Made by a program: the position numbers and the translations under genes
Notes under the pieces: model-generated
The model's input: only the letters and a program-made list of their open reading frames with translations
What the model was told of the DNA's origin: nothing
Databases searched by the model: none
Part shown: piece by piece, positions 44,226 to 53,708 of the stretch
Layout of the letters: every line of letters starts with the position of its first letter
How positions within the stretch are numbered: position 1 is the stretch's first letter
Assembly: GCA_963792895.1 (NCBI GenBank)
Contig: CAWBYA010000003.1
Coordinates: forward strand, 124,001 to 188,000
Origin: UBA6912 sp963792895
GTDB lineage: Bacteria; Actinomycetota; Acidimicrobiia; Spongiisociales; UBA5794
Direction: 5' to 3'
DNA length: 64,000 bases

Positions 44226-45875
44226 ATGTCGACCCCCGCCCCCAAGAAGATCCTCGTTGCCGTCGCTTGGCCGTATGCACAAGGGCCGCTCCACCTCGGC
44301 CATGTGGCAGGCGCGTACCTGCCACCCGACATCTTCGCCCGCTACCACCGCGCCAAAGGCAACGACGTGCTGATGGTCTCCGGATCCGATGTCCACGGCA
44401 CGCCGATCACCGTGAAGGCCGAACAGGAGGGCGTGACCCCTGAGGACATCGTGAACCGCTATCACCCCGAGTTCCTCGGGTACTGGGAGACGCTTGGCAT
44501 TGCCTTCGACCTGTTCACGACGACGGGGACGGCGACGCACACCCGCGTTGCGCAGGACTTCTTCCTGAAGCTGATGGAGAACGGCTACCTCTACCGCAAG
44601 ACGGTCGATCAGTTCTACGACGAACAGGAGAGCCGCTTCCTCCCCGATCGCTACATCGAGGGCACCTGCCCACATTGCGGCTACGAGCACGCCCGCGGCG
44701 ATCAATGCGACAACTGTGGGAGGACGCTCGATCCCGTCGATCTCATCGCCCCCCGCAGCAAGCTCTCCGGTGGGTCTCCCGTTCTGCGCCAGACCGAGCA
44801 TTACTACTGGAAGCTGAGCGCCGTGCAGGAGCCTCTACTCGAATGGCTTCGCACCCGCCGTGGGTGGCGGCCGCACGTCGTCAACTTCGCCATCGGCATG
44901 GTCCAAGAAGGGCTGCACGACCGCTCGTTCACCCGTGACCTCGAATGGGGCATCCCATTGCCGGTCGACGATCTCGGCCCCGGCAAGTCGATCTATGTCT
45001 GGTGGGAGGCGGTGATGGGCTATTACTCGGCGCCGCAGGAGTGGGCCGAGTTGCGTGGCGAGCCTGAAGCGTGGCGGGCGTGGTGGGAGGACCCGAGTGC
45101 CGAGTCCTATTACTTCGTCGGCAAGGACAACGTCCCGTTCCACGCCGTCTACTGGCCTGCGCTGCTGCTGTGTCACGGAGGGCTCAACCTGCCGACTGAT
45201 GTGCCGGCCAATCAGAATGTCACGTTCGGGGGCCAGAAAGCCTCGAAGTCGCGTGGGGTGGGACGCTCCCTCTCGTGGTATCTGGGGCGCTTCGAGCCCG
45301 ATGCCTTGCGGTACGCCATTGCCATCAACCTGCCGGAGACCAACGACACCGATCTCTTCGACGAGGACATGGTGCGCCGGGTCAACGACGAGCTCGTCGC
45401 CACTTGGGGCAACCTCGTGAATCGGGTCGTCTCCATGACCCATCGCTACTTCGATGGCGTCATTCCCCAGCCTGGACCCGAGGACGCTTCCGATGCTGCG
45501 GTGCGTGCGGTCGTGGCCGCCGGGTTTCACGACGTCGGGTCGCACCTCGAGGCAGTACGGCTGCGGGCGGGCCTCTCGACCGCCATGGCCGTCGCCCAGG
45601 CGGCCAACGTCTACCTGTCGGAGCGGGAACCATGGAAGACGGCGAAGACCGACATGGTGCGGACGGCAACAACGCTCTCCGTGGCGCTGGACGCGGTTGC
45701 GGGGGCGGCGACGCTCCTCGCCCCGTACCTCCCCTTCACCTCCGCCAAGGTGCTCGTCGCGCTCGGTCTTTCCGGGGCCGAAGAGCGCTGGCAGCTTGCC
45801 GCCGTGACGCCGGGCGGGCGGCTCGGCGAGCTCGGCCCGCTCTTCGCCAAGATGGAGTCGCTCGACGAGGAGTGA
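44226..45875 (+). CDS. metG: methionyl-tRNA synthetase
   Basis: 549 residues, class I. HIGH motif reads HLGH (PLHLGHVAGAY), KMSKS reads KASKS (QKASKSRGVG), and a zinc-binding knuckle pair CPHCG...CDNCG is present. Core and anticodon-binding helical domain are complete, but there is no C-terminal EMAP/tRNA-binding domain, as in many actinobacteria. First gene of the metG-tatD-rsmA-ispE run with short or overlapping junctions. Confidence 0.97.
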   Translation: MSTPAPKKILVAVAWPYAQGPLHLGHVAGAYLPPDIFARYHRAKGNDVLMVSGSDVHGTPITVKAEQEGVTPEDIVNRYHPEFLGYWETLGIAFDLFTTTGTATHTRVAQDFFLKLMENGYLYRKTVDQFYDEQESRFLPDRYIEGTCPHCGYEHARGDQCDNCGRTLDPVDLIAPRSKLSGGSPVLRQTEHYYWKLSAVQEPLLEWLRTRRGWRPHVVNFAIGMVQEGLHDRSFTRDLEWGIPLPVDDLGPGKSIYVWWEAVMGYYSAPQEWAELRGEPEAWRAWWEDPSAESYYFVGKDNVPFHAVYWPALLLCHGGLNLPTDVPANQNVTFGGQKASKSRGVGRSLSWYLGRFEPDALRYAIAINLPETNDTDLFDEDMVRRVNDELVATWGNLVNRVVSMTHRYFDGVIPQPGPEDASDAAVRAVVAAGFHDVGSHLEAVRLRAGLSTAMAVAQAANVYLSEREPWKTAKTDMVRTATTLSVALDAVAGAATLLAPYLPFTSAKVLVALGLSGAEERWQLAAVTPGGRLGELGPLFAKMESLDEE

Positions 45876-45879
45876 CCTG

Positions 45880-46638
45880 GTGAACTGGGTCGACAGCCAC
45901 AGCCACCTGTACATGGCCGAAGTCCCGGTCGCCGACCTTCTGGCGCGGGCGCACGCGGCCGGCGTTGCGTGGATGATGTGCCCCGGTGTCGATCTCGAGT
46001 CCACGCTGGCTGCGAGACGCATCGCCCGCATCCATCCCGACCGTGTCCTGTGGTCGGCCGGACTGCATCCTCACGACGCTTCGGAGTGGGCCGAGCAGGC
46101 AGCCCGGCTCGAAGCGCTCGCTGCGGATGCCCACGCGATCGGCGAATGCGGTCTCGACTATTACCGCGACCTCTCGCCCCGCGACGCGCAGCGCGATGCG
46201 TTTCGTGCCCAGCTCGGCTGGGCGGTGGCCTCGAGCAAGCCGATCATCGTCCACTGTCGGGATGCTTTTGCCGACGTGCACGCCGACCTCGAAGCGGCCG
46301 GGCTCGGTGAGCGCGCCATCCTGCACTGCTGGACGGGGGGACCGAGATGGACGAAGCGGTTCGCCGATCTCGGGGTGACGTTCTCGTTCGCCGGGCCCAT
46401 CACCTATCCCACGGGGGACACGCTGCGGCGAGCCGCAGCGGTCGTGCCGCGGGACCGCACCATGGTGGAGACCGATACGCCTTACCTGACACCCCCGCCA
46501 CATCGCGACCAGCCCAACGAGCCGGCCAACGTGGTGCGCGTCGGGGAGGCTCTCGCCGAGGTGTGGGGCGTCTCGCCTGCAGACGCCGCGGCGCTGACGA
46601 CCACTACGGCTGAGCGCGTCTTCGGCGGGGCGCCATGA
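45880..46638 (+). CDS. TatD family hydrolase
   Basis: 252 residues, start GTG 45880, 4 nt after metG. Metal-dependent hydrolase (DNase/deoxyribonuclease-type) fold: DSHSHLY (His pair), IGECGLDYYRD, IIVHCRDA, ILHCWTGG and VETDTPYLTP. Metal ligands are all present. Physiological substrate uncertain. Overlaps rsmA by ATGA. Confidence 0.94.
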   Translation: MNWVDSHSHLYMAEVPVADLLARAHAAGVAWMMCPGVDLESTLAARRIARIHPDRVLWSAGLHPHDASEWAEQAARLEALAADAHAIGECGLDYYRDLSPRDAQRDAFRAQLGWAVASSKPIIVHCRDAFADVHADLEAAGLGERAILHCWTGGPRWTKRFADLGVTFSFAGPITYPTGDTLRRAAAVVPRDRTMVETDTPYLTPPPHRDQPNEPANVVRVGEALAEVWGVSPADAAALTTTTAERVFGGAP

Positions 46639-47450
46639 GCGGCGCGCAGGGCAAGAACGAGGTCCGTGACCTCCTGGCCCGCCACGGGCACCACCCGAAC
46701 AAGTCGCTCGGCCAGCACTTCCTCGTCGATCCCAACGTCGTCGACCGGATCGTGCGTACGGCCCGCATCGGGCCGGGGGACAACGTCGTCGAGGTGGGCG
46801 CAGGAACCGGAACGCTCACCAGGGCTCTGGCAGCAACTGGGGCACGCGTCATGGCGTACGAAGTCGATCGTCACCTCGAGCCGCTGCTCTCGGAGGCGCT
46901 GGCCGGGGTTGCCGTCGACCTGCGCTTCACAGGAGCCACGGCGGGCGTGATCGCTGAAGCGCTCGATGACGTGCCGTGGGTGATGGTCGCAAACCTGCCG
47001 TACAACGTCGGAACGCCGCTGCTACTCGACGTGCTTCGGAGCGTTCCCGCCGTGACTCGCTTCGTCGTCATGGTGCAGAAGGAAGTTGCCGAGCGCCTCG
47101 CCGCGGGCCCTGGCAGCCGCGTGTACGGGCTGCCGAGCGTGGTGGCGGGCCTGCGGGCCGAGGTCACAGTGGCGTTTCGTGTCGGCAAGGAGGTCTTCGT
47201 GCCGCTACCCGATGTAGAGTCTGCCGTCGTCGTGCTCGAGCGCAGGGACCCGCCTGCTCGGGTCGATCGCGCCGAGGCGCTCGCTGCAGCAGCATTCGGT
47301 CAGCGCCGCAAGATGCTGCGCCGCTCCCTCTCAGCCGTGATCTCCGATGCCGCCACCGTGTTCGAGGCCGCCGGGATCGATCCCGCCGCCCGTCCGGAAG
47401 TGCTTGCTCCCGGCGACTTCGTACGGCTCGCCGCGGCGGAGGCGGCGTGA
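46635..47450 (+). CDS. rsmA: 16S rRNA dimethyladenosine transferase RsmA (KsgA)
   Basis: 271 residues. KSLGQHFLVDPNVVDRIV, SAM-binding VVEVGAGTGTLTRAL, acidic YEVDRHLEP and catalytic NLPYNVGTPLL. Dimethylates A1518 and A1519 of 16S rRNA during 30S maturation. It overlaps both the TatD gene (ATGA) and ispE (TGATG). Confidence 0.97.
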   Translation: MSGAQGKNEVRDLLARHGHHPNKSLGQHFLVDPNVVDRIVRTARIGPGDNVVEVGAGTGTLTRALAATGARVMAYEVDRHLEPLLSEALAGVAVDLRFTGATAGVIAEALDDVPWVMVANLPYNVGTPLLLDVLRSVPAVTRFVVMVQKEVAERLAAGPGSRVYGLPSVVAGLRAEVTVAFRVGKEVFVPLPDVESAVVVLERRDPPARVDRAEALAAAAFGQRRKMLRRSLSAVISDAATVFEAAGIDPAARPEVLAPGDFVRLAAAEAA

Positions 47451-48298
47451 TGCGTGCGGCTGCGTTTGCGAAGGTCAACCTCGGGTTGCGAGTGGGCAGC
47501 GTTCGCGAGGATGGTTTCCACCCGATCCGCAGCCTGTTCCAGTCGATCTCGTGGAGCGATCGACTCGAGTTGGTAGCGGGCGACGAGGACGGGATCGCCG
47601 GCTGGAACGGCGAAGAGGTGCCCGACGGCGACGCCAACCTCGCCAGGCGAGCGGTCGTCGCGATGCGTGAGGCGGTCGGGAGCACGGCATCGATATACCT
47701 CAGGCTGCAGAAGCGTATCCCCGTTGCGGCGGGCCTCGGAGGGGGCAGCGCCGATGCTGCGGCGGCGCTGCATCTCGCCCGGCGGATGCTCAAGGCGCCC
47801 GTGGAGAAGGTGGCCGAACTGGCCGCCGGGCTCGGTTCGGATGTGCCCTTTTGCATCACCGGCGGCACTGCGTTGGTCACCGGCCGCGGAGATGTCGTCA
47901 CATCGCTCCGGCCGCTTCTCGGGTACGGGATGGCGCTCGTGGTGCCGCCTGTCGAGTTGGCGACCCCGCAGGTCTACCGAAGGTGGGACGTCTTGGGCGA
48001 GCCGACAGGCCCGGTGTTCGGTGCGACCGCCCTTCCGCCGATCTTGCGAGAGCATGCGCCGATCATCAACGATCTCTATCCGGCTGCAGTGACCGTCGCT
48101 CCAGCGCTCGATGATTGGCGGTCCGAGCTCCAGGCCACATGGGGACGGTCCGTCCTCATGACGGGGAGCGGGCCGACGCTCCTCGGCTTCTTCGTCGACG
48201 CCGAGGAAGCCGGTGCGGCCCTCGATGCCGTACCCGCCGGAGCGCGCGCCGCGTATGCGGCCCGGCCGGTGTCCGCCGGCTGGGCGATCGACGACTGA
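47450..48298 (+). CDS. ispE: 4-diphosphocytidyl-2-C-methyl-D-erythritol kinase
   Basis: 282-residue GHMP kinase of the MEP pathway, the step before IspF. Motifs: AFAKVNLGLRVG with the active-site Lys, IPVAAGLGGGSADAAAALHL (ATP-binding) and the C-terminal LMTGSGPTLLGFF. The start ATG overlaps the rsmA stop. ksgA-ispE order is conserved in actinobacteria. Confidence 0.96.
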   Translation: MRAAAFAKVNLGLRVGSVREDGFHPIRSLFQSISWSDRLELVAGDEDGIAGWNGEEVPDGDANLARRAVVAMREAVGSTASIYLRLQKRIPVAAGLGGGSADAAAALHLARRMLKAPVEKVAELAAGLGSDVPFCITGGTALVTGRGDVVTSLRPLLGYGMALVVPPVELATPQVYRRWDVLGEPTGPVFGATALPPILREHAPIINDLYPAAVTVAPALDDWRSELQATWGRSVLMTGSGPTLLGFFVDAEEAGAALDAVPAGARAAYAARPVSAGWAIDD

Positions 48299-48304
48299 CG
48301 AGGT

Positions 48305-48348
48305 CGCGGCGACCGGTCGAGGCCGCGGCGACCGGTCGAGGCCGCGGT
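48305..48348 (+). repeat. 19-bp tandem repeat, two copies plus part of a third
   Basis: CGCGGCGACCGGTCGAGGC occurs at 48305-48323 and 48324-48342, then CGCGGT. Each unit includes the palindrome ACCGGT. It fills the ispE-purU gap up to 7 nt before the purU -10, so it could be an operator array or slippage repeat. Confidence 0.7.
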
Positions 48349-48355
48349 CGTGGGC

Positions 48356-48361
48356 TACCGT
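48356..48361 (+). promoter_or_regulatory. leaderless -10, TACCGT, of purU
   Basis: TACCGT, 6 nt, ATG 48368. Confidence 0.55.
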
Positions 48362-48367
48362 CCCGCC

Positions 48368-49219
48368 ATGCCAACCGCAACCCTGCTGCTGTCGTGTCCC
48401 GACGCCACCGGGATCGTCGCCGCCGTTGCCACGTTCGTCGCCGGGCACCGCGGCAACATCATCCATGCCGACCAGCACACAGATGTCGAAGAGGCATGGT
48501 TCGTGCAGCGGGTCGAATGGCAGCTCGACGGGTTCGACCTCGACCGGCGAGACATTGCTGCTGCGTTCGCCCCGATCGCCGAACGACTTGACATGCGCTG
48601 GGGCTTGCACTTCTCCGACGAGCGCAGGCGCACCGCGGTCCTCGTGTCCCGTCAGGGCCACTGCCTCTACGACTTGATGGGTCGTTGGGAGCTCGGCGAG
48701 CTCCCCACCGATCTCACGCTCGTCATCTCGAACCACGAAGACCACCGCACTGCAGTCGAGCGGGCCGGGGTGCCGTTCCACCACATCCCGGCCTCGGGAT
48801 CCACCAAGGCAGACGCCGAGACGGAGATGCTGCGCCTGCTCGCAGAGCACGACGTCGACGTGGTGGTGCTGGCGCGCTACATGCAGGTACTGTCGGCCGG
48901 CTTCATCGCCGCGTATCCCGACCGCGTCATCAATATCCACCACTCGTTCCTGCCTGCCTTCGCAGGGGCGCGTCCCTATCACCAGGCCCACGATCGAGGG
49001 GTGAAGGTGATCGGGGCGACCGCCCACTTCGTCACCGAGGATCTCGACGCCGGGCCGATCATCGAGCAGGACGTCGCACGCGTGAGCCACCGTGATGCGG
49101 TGGCCGACCTGGTACGCAAGGGCAGGGACCTGGAGCAGGTGGTGCTTGCACGGGCGGTGCGCCTCTTCCTCGACAACCGTATCGTCGTCTACGGCAACAA
49201 GACCGTCGTCTTCGACTGA
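48368..49219 (+). CDS. purU: formyltetrahydrofolate deformylase
   Basis: 283 residues: N-terminal ACT domain (LLLSCPDATGIVAAVATFVAGHRGNI) and a C-terminal formyltransferase-type hydrolase domain with INIHHSFLPAFAGARPYHQA and GATAHFVTEDLDAGPIIEQD. Hydrolyses 10-formyl-THF to THF and formate, balancing one-carbon pools. The start at ATG 48368 is supported by TACCGT-N6; the GTG 48350 start would include the promoter. Confidence 0.95.
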   Translation: MPTATLLLSCPDATGIVAAVATFVAGHRGNIIHADQHTDVEEAWFVQRVEWQLDGFDLDRRDIAAAFAPIAERLDMRWGLHFSDERRRTAVLVSRQGHCLYDLMGRWELGELPTDLTLVISNHEDHRTAVERAGVPFHHIPASGSTKADAETEMLRLLAEHDVDVVVLARYMQVLSAGFIAAYPDRVINIHHSFLPAFAGARPYHQAHDRGVKVIGATAHFVTEDLDAGPIIEQDVARVSHRDAVADLVRKGRDLEQVVLARAVRLFLDNRIVVYGNKTVVFD

Positions 49220-49434
49220 CTGCGGGTCGCCGCGCCAACTGACGTCGGCGGCGCGACGGCTCGTTTGCGATCGCCACAGGCGGGCTCGCTGCCGATCCTT
49301 CCTGGACCTACTGGACGCCTGGTTGGCGTGCGGTGCCGGGTTCTGGATCTCCCGTGCCACATCGACCCGGCCGCGTCGGCGGCGCCATCATCCACCGGGT
49401 ACCGGATCCGGAACCCGTCGAGGTCCGCTGCATC

Positions 49435-49440
49435 TACACT
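49435..49440 (+). promoter_or_regulatory. -10 element, TACACT, of tRNA-Gln
   Basis: TACACT 16 nt before the tRNA 5' end; a 12-bp palindrome CCCCAATTGGGG (49450-49461) overlaps that end. Confidence 0.4.
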
Positions 49441-49456
49441 CGACGTTGTCCCCAAT

Positions 49457-49528
49457 TGGGGGGTGGTGTAACTGGCAGCACAACGGGTTTTGGTCCCGTC
49501 AGTACGGGTTCGAGTCCTGTCCCCCCAG
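49457..49528 (+). tRNA. tRNA-Gln (anticodon TTG)
   Basis: Acceptor TGGGGGG/CCCCCCA, discriminator G. Anticodon arm ACGGG/CCCGT with loop TTTTGGT; T-arm ACGGG TTCGAGT CCTGT. Anticodon TTG reads CAA. CCA not encoded. Confidence 0.95.
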
Positions 49529-49596
49529 CCGGCGAGTGGTGAGCCACTCTCGAGCAGCGCCCCTCGGGGGCGCGAGTCTCGATGCGAGGAGAGTTG

Positions 49597-50986
49597 ATGA
49601 GTGTGAAAGCGGTGCTCCTTGGTGCGGGGAAGGGCACCCGAATGAAGTCCGACCTCGCGAAAGTGCTCCACGAGGCCGCGGGGCGGCCGCTCATCAATTG
49701 GATGCTGGAGATCGTCGCAAAGGCAGGGGTCGACGAGAGCGTCGTGGTTGTCGGGCACCAAGCCGAAGATGTGGCCGCCGTGCTGCCCCCAGGCACATCG
49801 ACGGCACTCCAAGAGGAGCAGCTCGGCACCGGGCATGCCGCACGAGTCGGTCTCCAGGGGCTGCAGGTCGAGGACGACGACATCGTCCTCGTCGTTCCCG
49901 GCGACATGCCGCTCATCCGTCACGAGACGCTGGAACACCTCGTCGAGCTTCACCGCGGCACCGGAGCGGCCGGGACGCTGCTCTCCTGCGAACCCAGCGA
50001 CCCCACCGGGTACGGCAGGATCCTGCGTGGCGCAGACGGCCACGTGCTGGGAATCGTGGAACAGCGCGATGCAACGGATGCACAGCGCGCCATTCGCGAA
50101 GTCGGGACGTCCGTGTACGCATTCTCGGCGGGGCTCCTCGGTCCGGCGCTGGCCGCGCTGTCCAACGACAACTCGCAGGGCGAGTACTACCTCACCGACG
50201 TGATCGGCAAGCTCGTCGAGGCCGGTCACCGGGTGGAGGCGCTGATCGCCGCGGCCATCGAAGGCGAAGGCGTCAACTCGCACGATCAGCTCGCCGGTGC
50301 AGCAGCTGAGCTGCGGAGAAGGATCAATCACGGCCTGATGCACGAGGGCGGTGTCTGGATGCAGGATCCTGAGCGCACGTACGTCGATGCCGACGTGCGC
50401 GTCGAACCGGGAGCGCAGCTGTACGCCGACACCCATTTGGAGGGGGCGACCACGATCGAGGCTGGGGCCGCAGTTGGGCCCTCGACCTACGTGCGCGATT
50501 CTCGGATAGGGCCAGGGGCTCGTGTCTGGTACTCGGTGCTCCGCGCAAGCCGATGTCGGAGCACGCGCCGAAGTCGGGCCGTACGTGAGCCTGCGACCGG
50601 GGGCGACGCTGCTCGAGCGCGCCAAGGCGGGCACGTTCGTGGAGATCAAGAACTCCGAAGTGGGAGAAGGGTCAAAGGTGCCCCACCTGTCGTATGTGGG
50701 GGACGCCACGATCGGCAAGGGCAGCAACGTCGGCGCCGGCACGATCACCGTCAACTACGACGGGTATCAGAAGCACCGAACCGTGATCGGCGACGGAGTG
50801 AAGATCGGCTCGGACACGATGCTCGTTGCCCCGGTTGTGATCGGCGACGACGCGTGGACCGGAGCTGGATCGGTGATCACCAAAGACATCCCTCCCGGTG
50901 CGCTGGGTGTGGCACGTTCGCCTCAGAAGGAGGTCCCGGGCTACGCTGCGCGACGGAGAGCTCGGGCGGAGCAGGAGCACACGTGA
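49597..50986 (+). CDS. glmU: bifunctional GlmU (GlcN-1-P acetyltransferase/GlcNAc-1-P uridyltransferase), one apparent frameshift
   Basis: About 460 residues across two frames. N-terminal pyrophosphorylase: VLLGAGKGTRMKSDLAKVLHEAAGRP, EEQLGTGHAARVGL, VPGDMPLI and NDNSQGEYYLTDVI. C-terminal left-handed beta-helix acetyltransferase: GPYVSLRPGA, FVEIKNSEVGEG, VPHLSYVGDATIG, GTITVNYDGYQKHRTVIGDG. Near 50549-50551 the frame breaks (LRAS then DVGARAEVGPY); dropping one C restores it. GlmU makes UDP-GlcNAc and is normally essential, so an insertion error is likely. Start ATG 49597 with GAGGAGA; it overlaps prs. Confidence 0.93.
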
Positions 50987-51959
50987 TGGAGATCTCGGGC
51001 CGCAAGCGGCTGATGCTGTTCTCGGGTTCTGCCAACGAGGGCCTTGCCCGAGAGGTCGCCAACATCCTCGGCTCGACGCTCGGCGGGGTTGAGCGAGGGG
51101 TCTTTGCCAACGGCGAGATCTACGTCCGTTATACCGAGAGCGTCCGTGGTGCTGACTGTTTCGTCTTGCAGAGCCACACCAAGCCCATCAACTTCCACCT
51201 GATGGAGCAGCTCATCATGATCGACGCCCTCAAGCGGGCGTCGGCCAAACGAGTCGACGGCTGTGGTGCCCGTTCTACCCGTACGCCCGCCAGGACAAGA
51301 AGGGTCGGCCTCGGGAGCCGATCACGGCACGTCTCGTCGGAGACCTGTTCGTTGCTTCGGGTGCGGATCGCATCGTGTCGGTCGACCTCCACACGGGACA
51401 GATCCAAGGCTTCGTCGACTTCCCGTTCGATCACCTCACCGCACTTCCTGTCTTCGTCGAGTACCTCCGCCAGGTCGTCGAGGCGCCGATCACCGTCGTC
51501 TCGCCGGACACGGGCAGGGTGAAGCTCGCCTCGAAATACGCACGCCACCTCGACGCGACCCCCGCTTTCGTGCACAAGCGTCGCCAGACCGACGTCCGGA
51601 ACGTGGTCTCCGCTCTCGAGATCGTCGGCGACGTCGAGGGTCGTCACTGCATCGTCGTCGACGACATGATCGACACCGCAGGGACCGCCGTAGCCGCTGC
51701 CGAGTTGGTGATGGCGCGAGGTGCGCTCAGCACCCGGCTCGTGGCGACCCACGGTGTGCTGTCGGAGCCTGCGGTCGACCGGCTCAAGAACGCACCCATT
51801 GTGGAGGTCATCATCTCGAACACGCTGCCCGTGCCGGACGATGCCCTCGAGCTCGACAAGCTCACCGTGCTGTCGATCGGCAAGTTGCTTGCCGGTGCGG
51901 TGAATGCGATCTTCACCGACGCTTCGGTCAGTGAGATCTTCGGCGGCGAGAACATCTGA
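50986..51959 (+). CDS. prs: ribose-phosphate pyrophosphokinase, apparent two-base shift
   Basis: About 323 residues. Begins LMLFSGSANEGLAREVANILG, FANGEIYVRY, HLMEQLIMIDALKRASAKRV; then the frame fails near 51260. Dropping one G and one C within about 20 bp gives TAVVPFYPYARQDKKGRPREP, after which the second frame (from 51375 or earlier) continues: VSVDLHTGQIQGF, VVSPDTGRVKLA, and the PRPP loop IVVDDMIDTAGT. It makes PRPP for nucleotides and cofactors and is usually essential, so sequence error is the likely cause. Start ATG 50986 overlaps the glmU stop, the conserved glmU-prs pair. Confidence 0.92.
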
Positions 51960-51964
51960 CCGTC

Positions 51965-53704
51965 ATGCCAGACGAAGCTGCCGGCGCCATTGCGTCCGTG
52001 GTCGCCGAGCACTACACGCGGTACATCTCGGTTTTTGCCGAGATCACGAGGCGAGCAGCCGGACGCTTCGCAAACCGTGACTGGTTGGGGCTGCAGGAAG
52101 ACACCGTCGCCAGGCTCGACGGCTATGCGGAGGCCGTCGGAGCGTGCGTCGCAGCGATCCATGAAACGGTGGGCGACGCGGCAGACGTTCGTGAGGTGTG
52201 GAAGGGCGCCCGTCTCCGCTACGAGGCCATGGTTGCCGACCGGGCCGACGCGGAGATCGCCGCGACCTTCTACAACTCGATCACCCGTCGTTTGCTCACC
52301 ACCCTCGGTGTCGACGCCGACATCGAGTTTCTCCGCAACCCGGAGACGACGGCTCCGCTGCCGGCGCCCGCCGTCGACTGGTACGAGGTCGTCGTCGACT
52401 TGGAGGCGACTCTGGAGCAGGCACTCACGGCGCCGAAGCTGGCCGACCAGTGGCACAACCTGCGTCGCGACCTCCGTCTGGCGGTCGTCGACATCCGCCG
52501 CAGCCTACGGCTGCATGGGATCGCCGGCGAGGTGGACCGCATCGAGATGCTGGTCACACCGTTCTACCGGGGCCAGGGCGCCTACCTGGTCGGCAGGCTC
52601 CATGCCGACGGGCTGTCCGTTCCGCTTGGCATCGCCGTACACCAGACGACCCGCGGCCTCACCATCGGGGCAGTACTCACCGAGGTGGAGGACACGAGCG
52701 TCCTCTTCAGCTACACCCGGGCGGCCTTCTTCGTCGACACGGTGGAGCCGGCGGGCCTGGTCGCCTACCTCGGAGCGTTGCTGCCCAACCTCTCGAGCGA
52801 CGAGTTGTACACCGCCATTGGTTTCCGCAAGCACGGCAAGACCGAGTTGTTCCGTGACTTCTACCGCTACATCACCACGAGCGAGGAACGATTCGCGCAC
52901 GCCCGCGGTATCCGGGGGATGGTCATGATCGTGTTCACCGCACCGGGGTACGACGTCGTGTTCAAGGTGATACGCGACCGGTTTCCGTGGCCGAAGCAAA
53001 CCACCAGGCGCCAGATCATGGCCAAGTACCGACTCGTTGCCCGGCACGATCGCGCCGGGCGGCTCGTCGACGCCCATGAGTTCGAGCACCTTCGGTTCGA
53101 TCGGGCACGATTCGCACCCGAACTTCTCGACGAGTTGGCGGATCAGGCGACCCGCTCGGTGACGATCGAGGACGATCAGGTCACCCTGCACCATGTCTAC
53201 GTCGAGCGCCGGCTCGTTCCACTGGACCTCTACGTGCGGGAGGCCAACTCGGTCAAGGCCCGGGCGGCCGTCGTCGACTACGGGCGGGCCATCAAGAACC
53301 TCGCGGCGGCAAACATCTTCCCGGGGGACATGTTGCTGAAGAACTTCGGGGTCACCAGGGGCGGCAGGGTGGTGTTCTACGACTACGACGAGATCACCTC
53401 GCTCACGGACTGCAACTTCCGAGAGATGCCGGACTCGGACCGTCCCGACGAGGAGATGGCGGCGGAGCCGTGGTTCGGAGTGGGCGAGCACGACGTGTTC
53501 CCCGAGGAGTTCACGCGTTTCCTCGGCATCCGCCCCGAGCTCAGAGAGGTATTCGACTACCAGCACAGCGACCTGTTCGGCGTCCGCTTCTGGTCGCGGA
53601 TGCAAGCGCGTCTCGCTGCCGGTGAGGTGATCGAGATCTTCCCCTACAAGCGAGCCAGGCGCTTGGGAGCGGCGATCCGGCGCAACCCGGCCCTCATCGA
53701 GTAG
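51965..53704 (+). CDS. aceK: isocitrate dehydrogenase kinase/phosphatase AceK-like
   Basis: 579 residues with full AceK similarity. An N-terminal regulatory domain (FYNSITRRLLTTLGVDADIEF) is followed by a kinase-like domain: GYDVVFKVIRDRFPWPKQT (Lys), catalytic-loop NIFPGDMLLKNFGVTRGGRVVFYDYDEI, and PDEEMAAEPWFGVGEHDVFPEEF. AceK phosphorylates and dephosphorylates isocitrate dehydrogenase to divert carbon into the glyoxylate shunt. It is typical of proteobacteria; no aceA/aceB or icd is in this window. ATG 51965 is 5 nt after prs. Confidence 0.93.
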   Translation: MPDEAAGAIASVVAEHYTRYISVFAEITRRAAGRFANRDWLGLQEDTVARLDGYAEAVGACVAAIHETVGDAADVREVWKGARLRYEAMVADRADAEIAATFYNSITRRLLTTLGVDADIEFLRNPETTAPLPAPAVDWYEVVVDLEATLEQALTAPKLADQWHNLRRDLRLAVVDIRRSLRLHGIAGEVDRIEMLVTPFYRGQGAYLVGRLHADGLSVPLGIAVHQTTRGLTIGAVLTEVEDTSVLFSYTRAAFFVDTVEPAGLVAYLGALLPNLSSDELYTAIGFRKHGKTELFRDFYRYITTSEERFAHARGIRGMVMIVFTAPGYDVVFKVIRDRFPWPKQTTRRQIMAKYRLVARHDRAGRLVDAHEFEHLRFDRARFAPELLDELADQATRSVTIEDDQVTLHHVYVERRLVPLDLYVREANSVKARAAVVDYGRAIKNLAAANIFPGDMLLKNFGVTRGGRVVFYDYDEITSLTDCNFREMPDSDRPDEEMAAEPWFGVGEHDVFPEEFTRFLGIRPELREVFDYQHSDLFGVRFWSRMQARLAAGEVIEIFPYKRARRLGAAIRRNPALIE

Positions 53705-53708
53705 TGCT

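Noticed and set aside
47300..49360. 686-codon minus-strand frame
   Set aside because: Antisense to rsmA, ispE and purU, which are all clearly coding on the plus strand.
51240..51270. Programmed ribosomal frameshift in prs
   Set aside because: No slippery heptamer or downstream pseudoknot is evident, and two separate one-base shifts would be needed; sequence error fits better.
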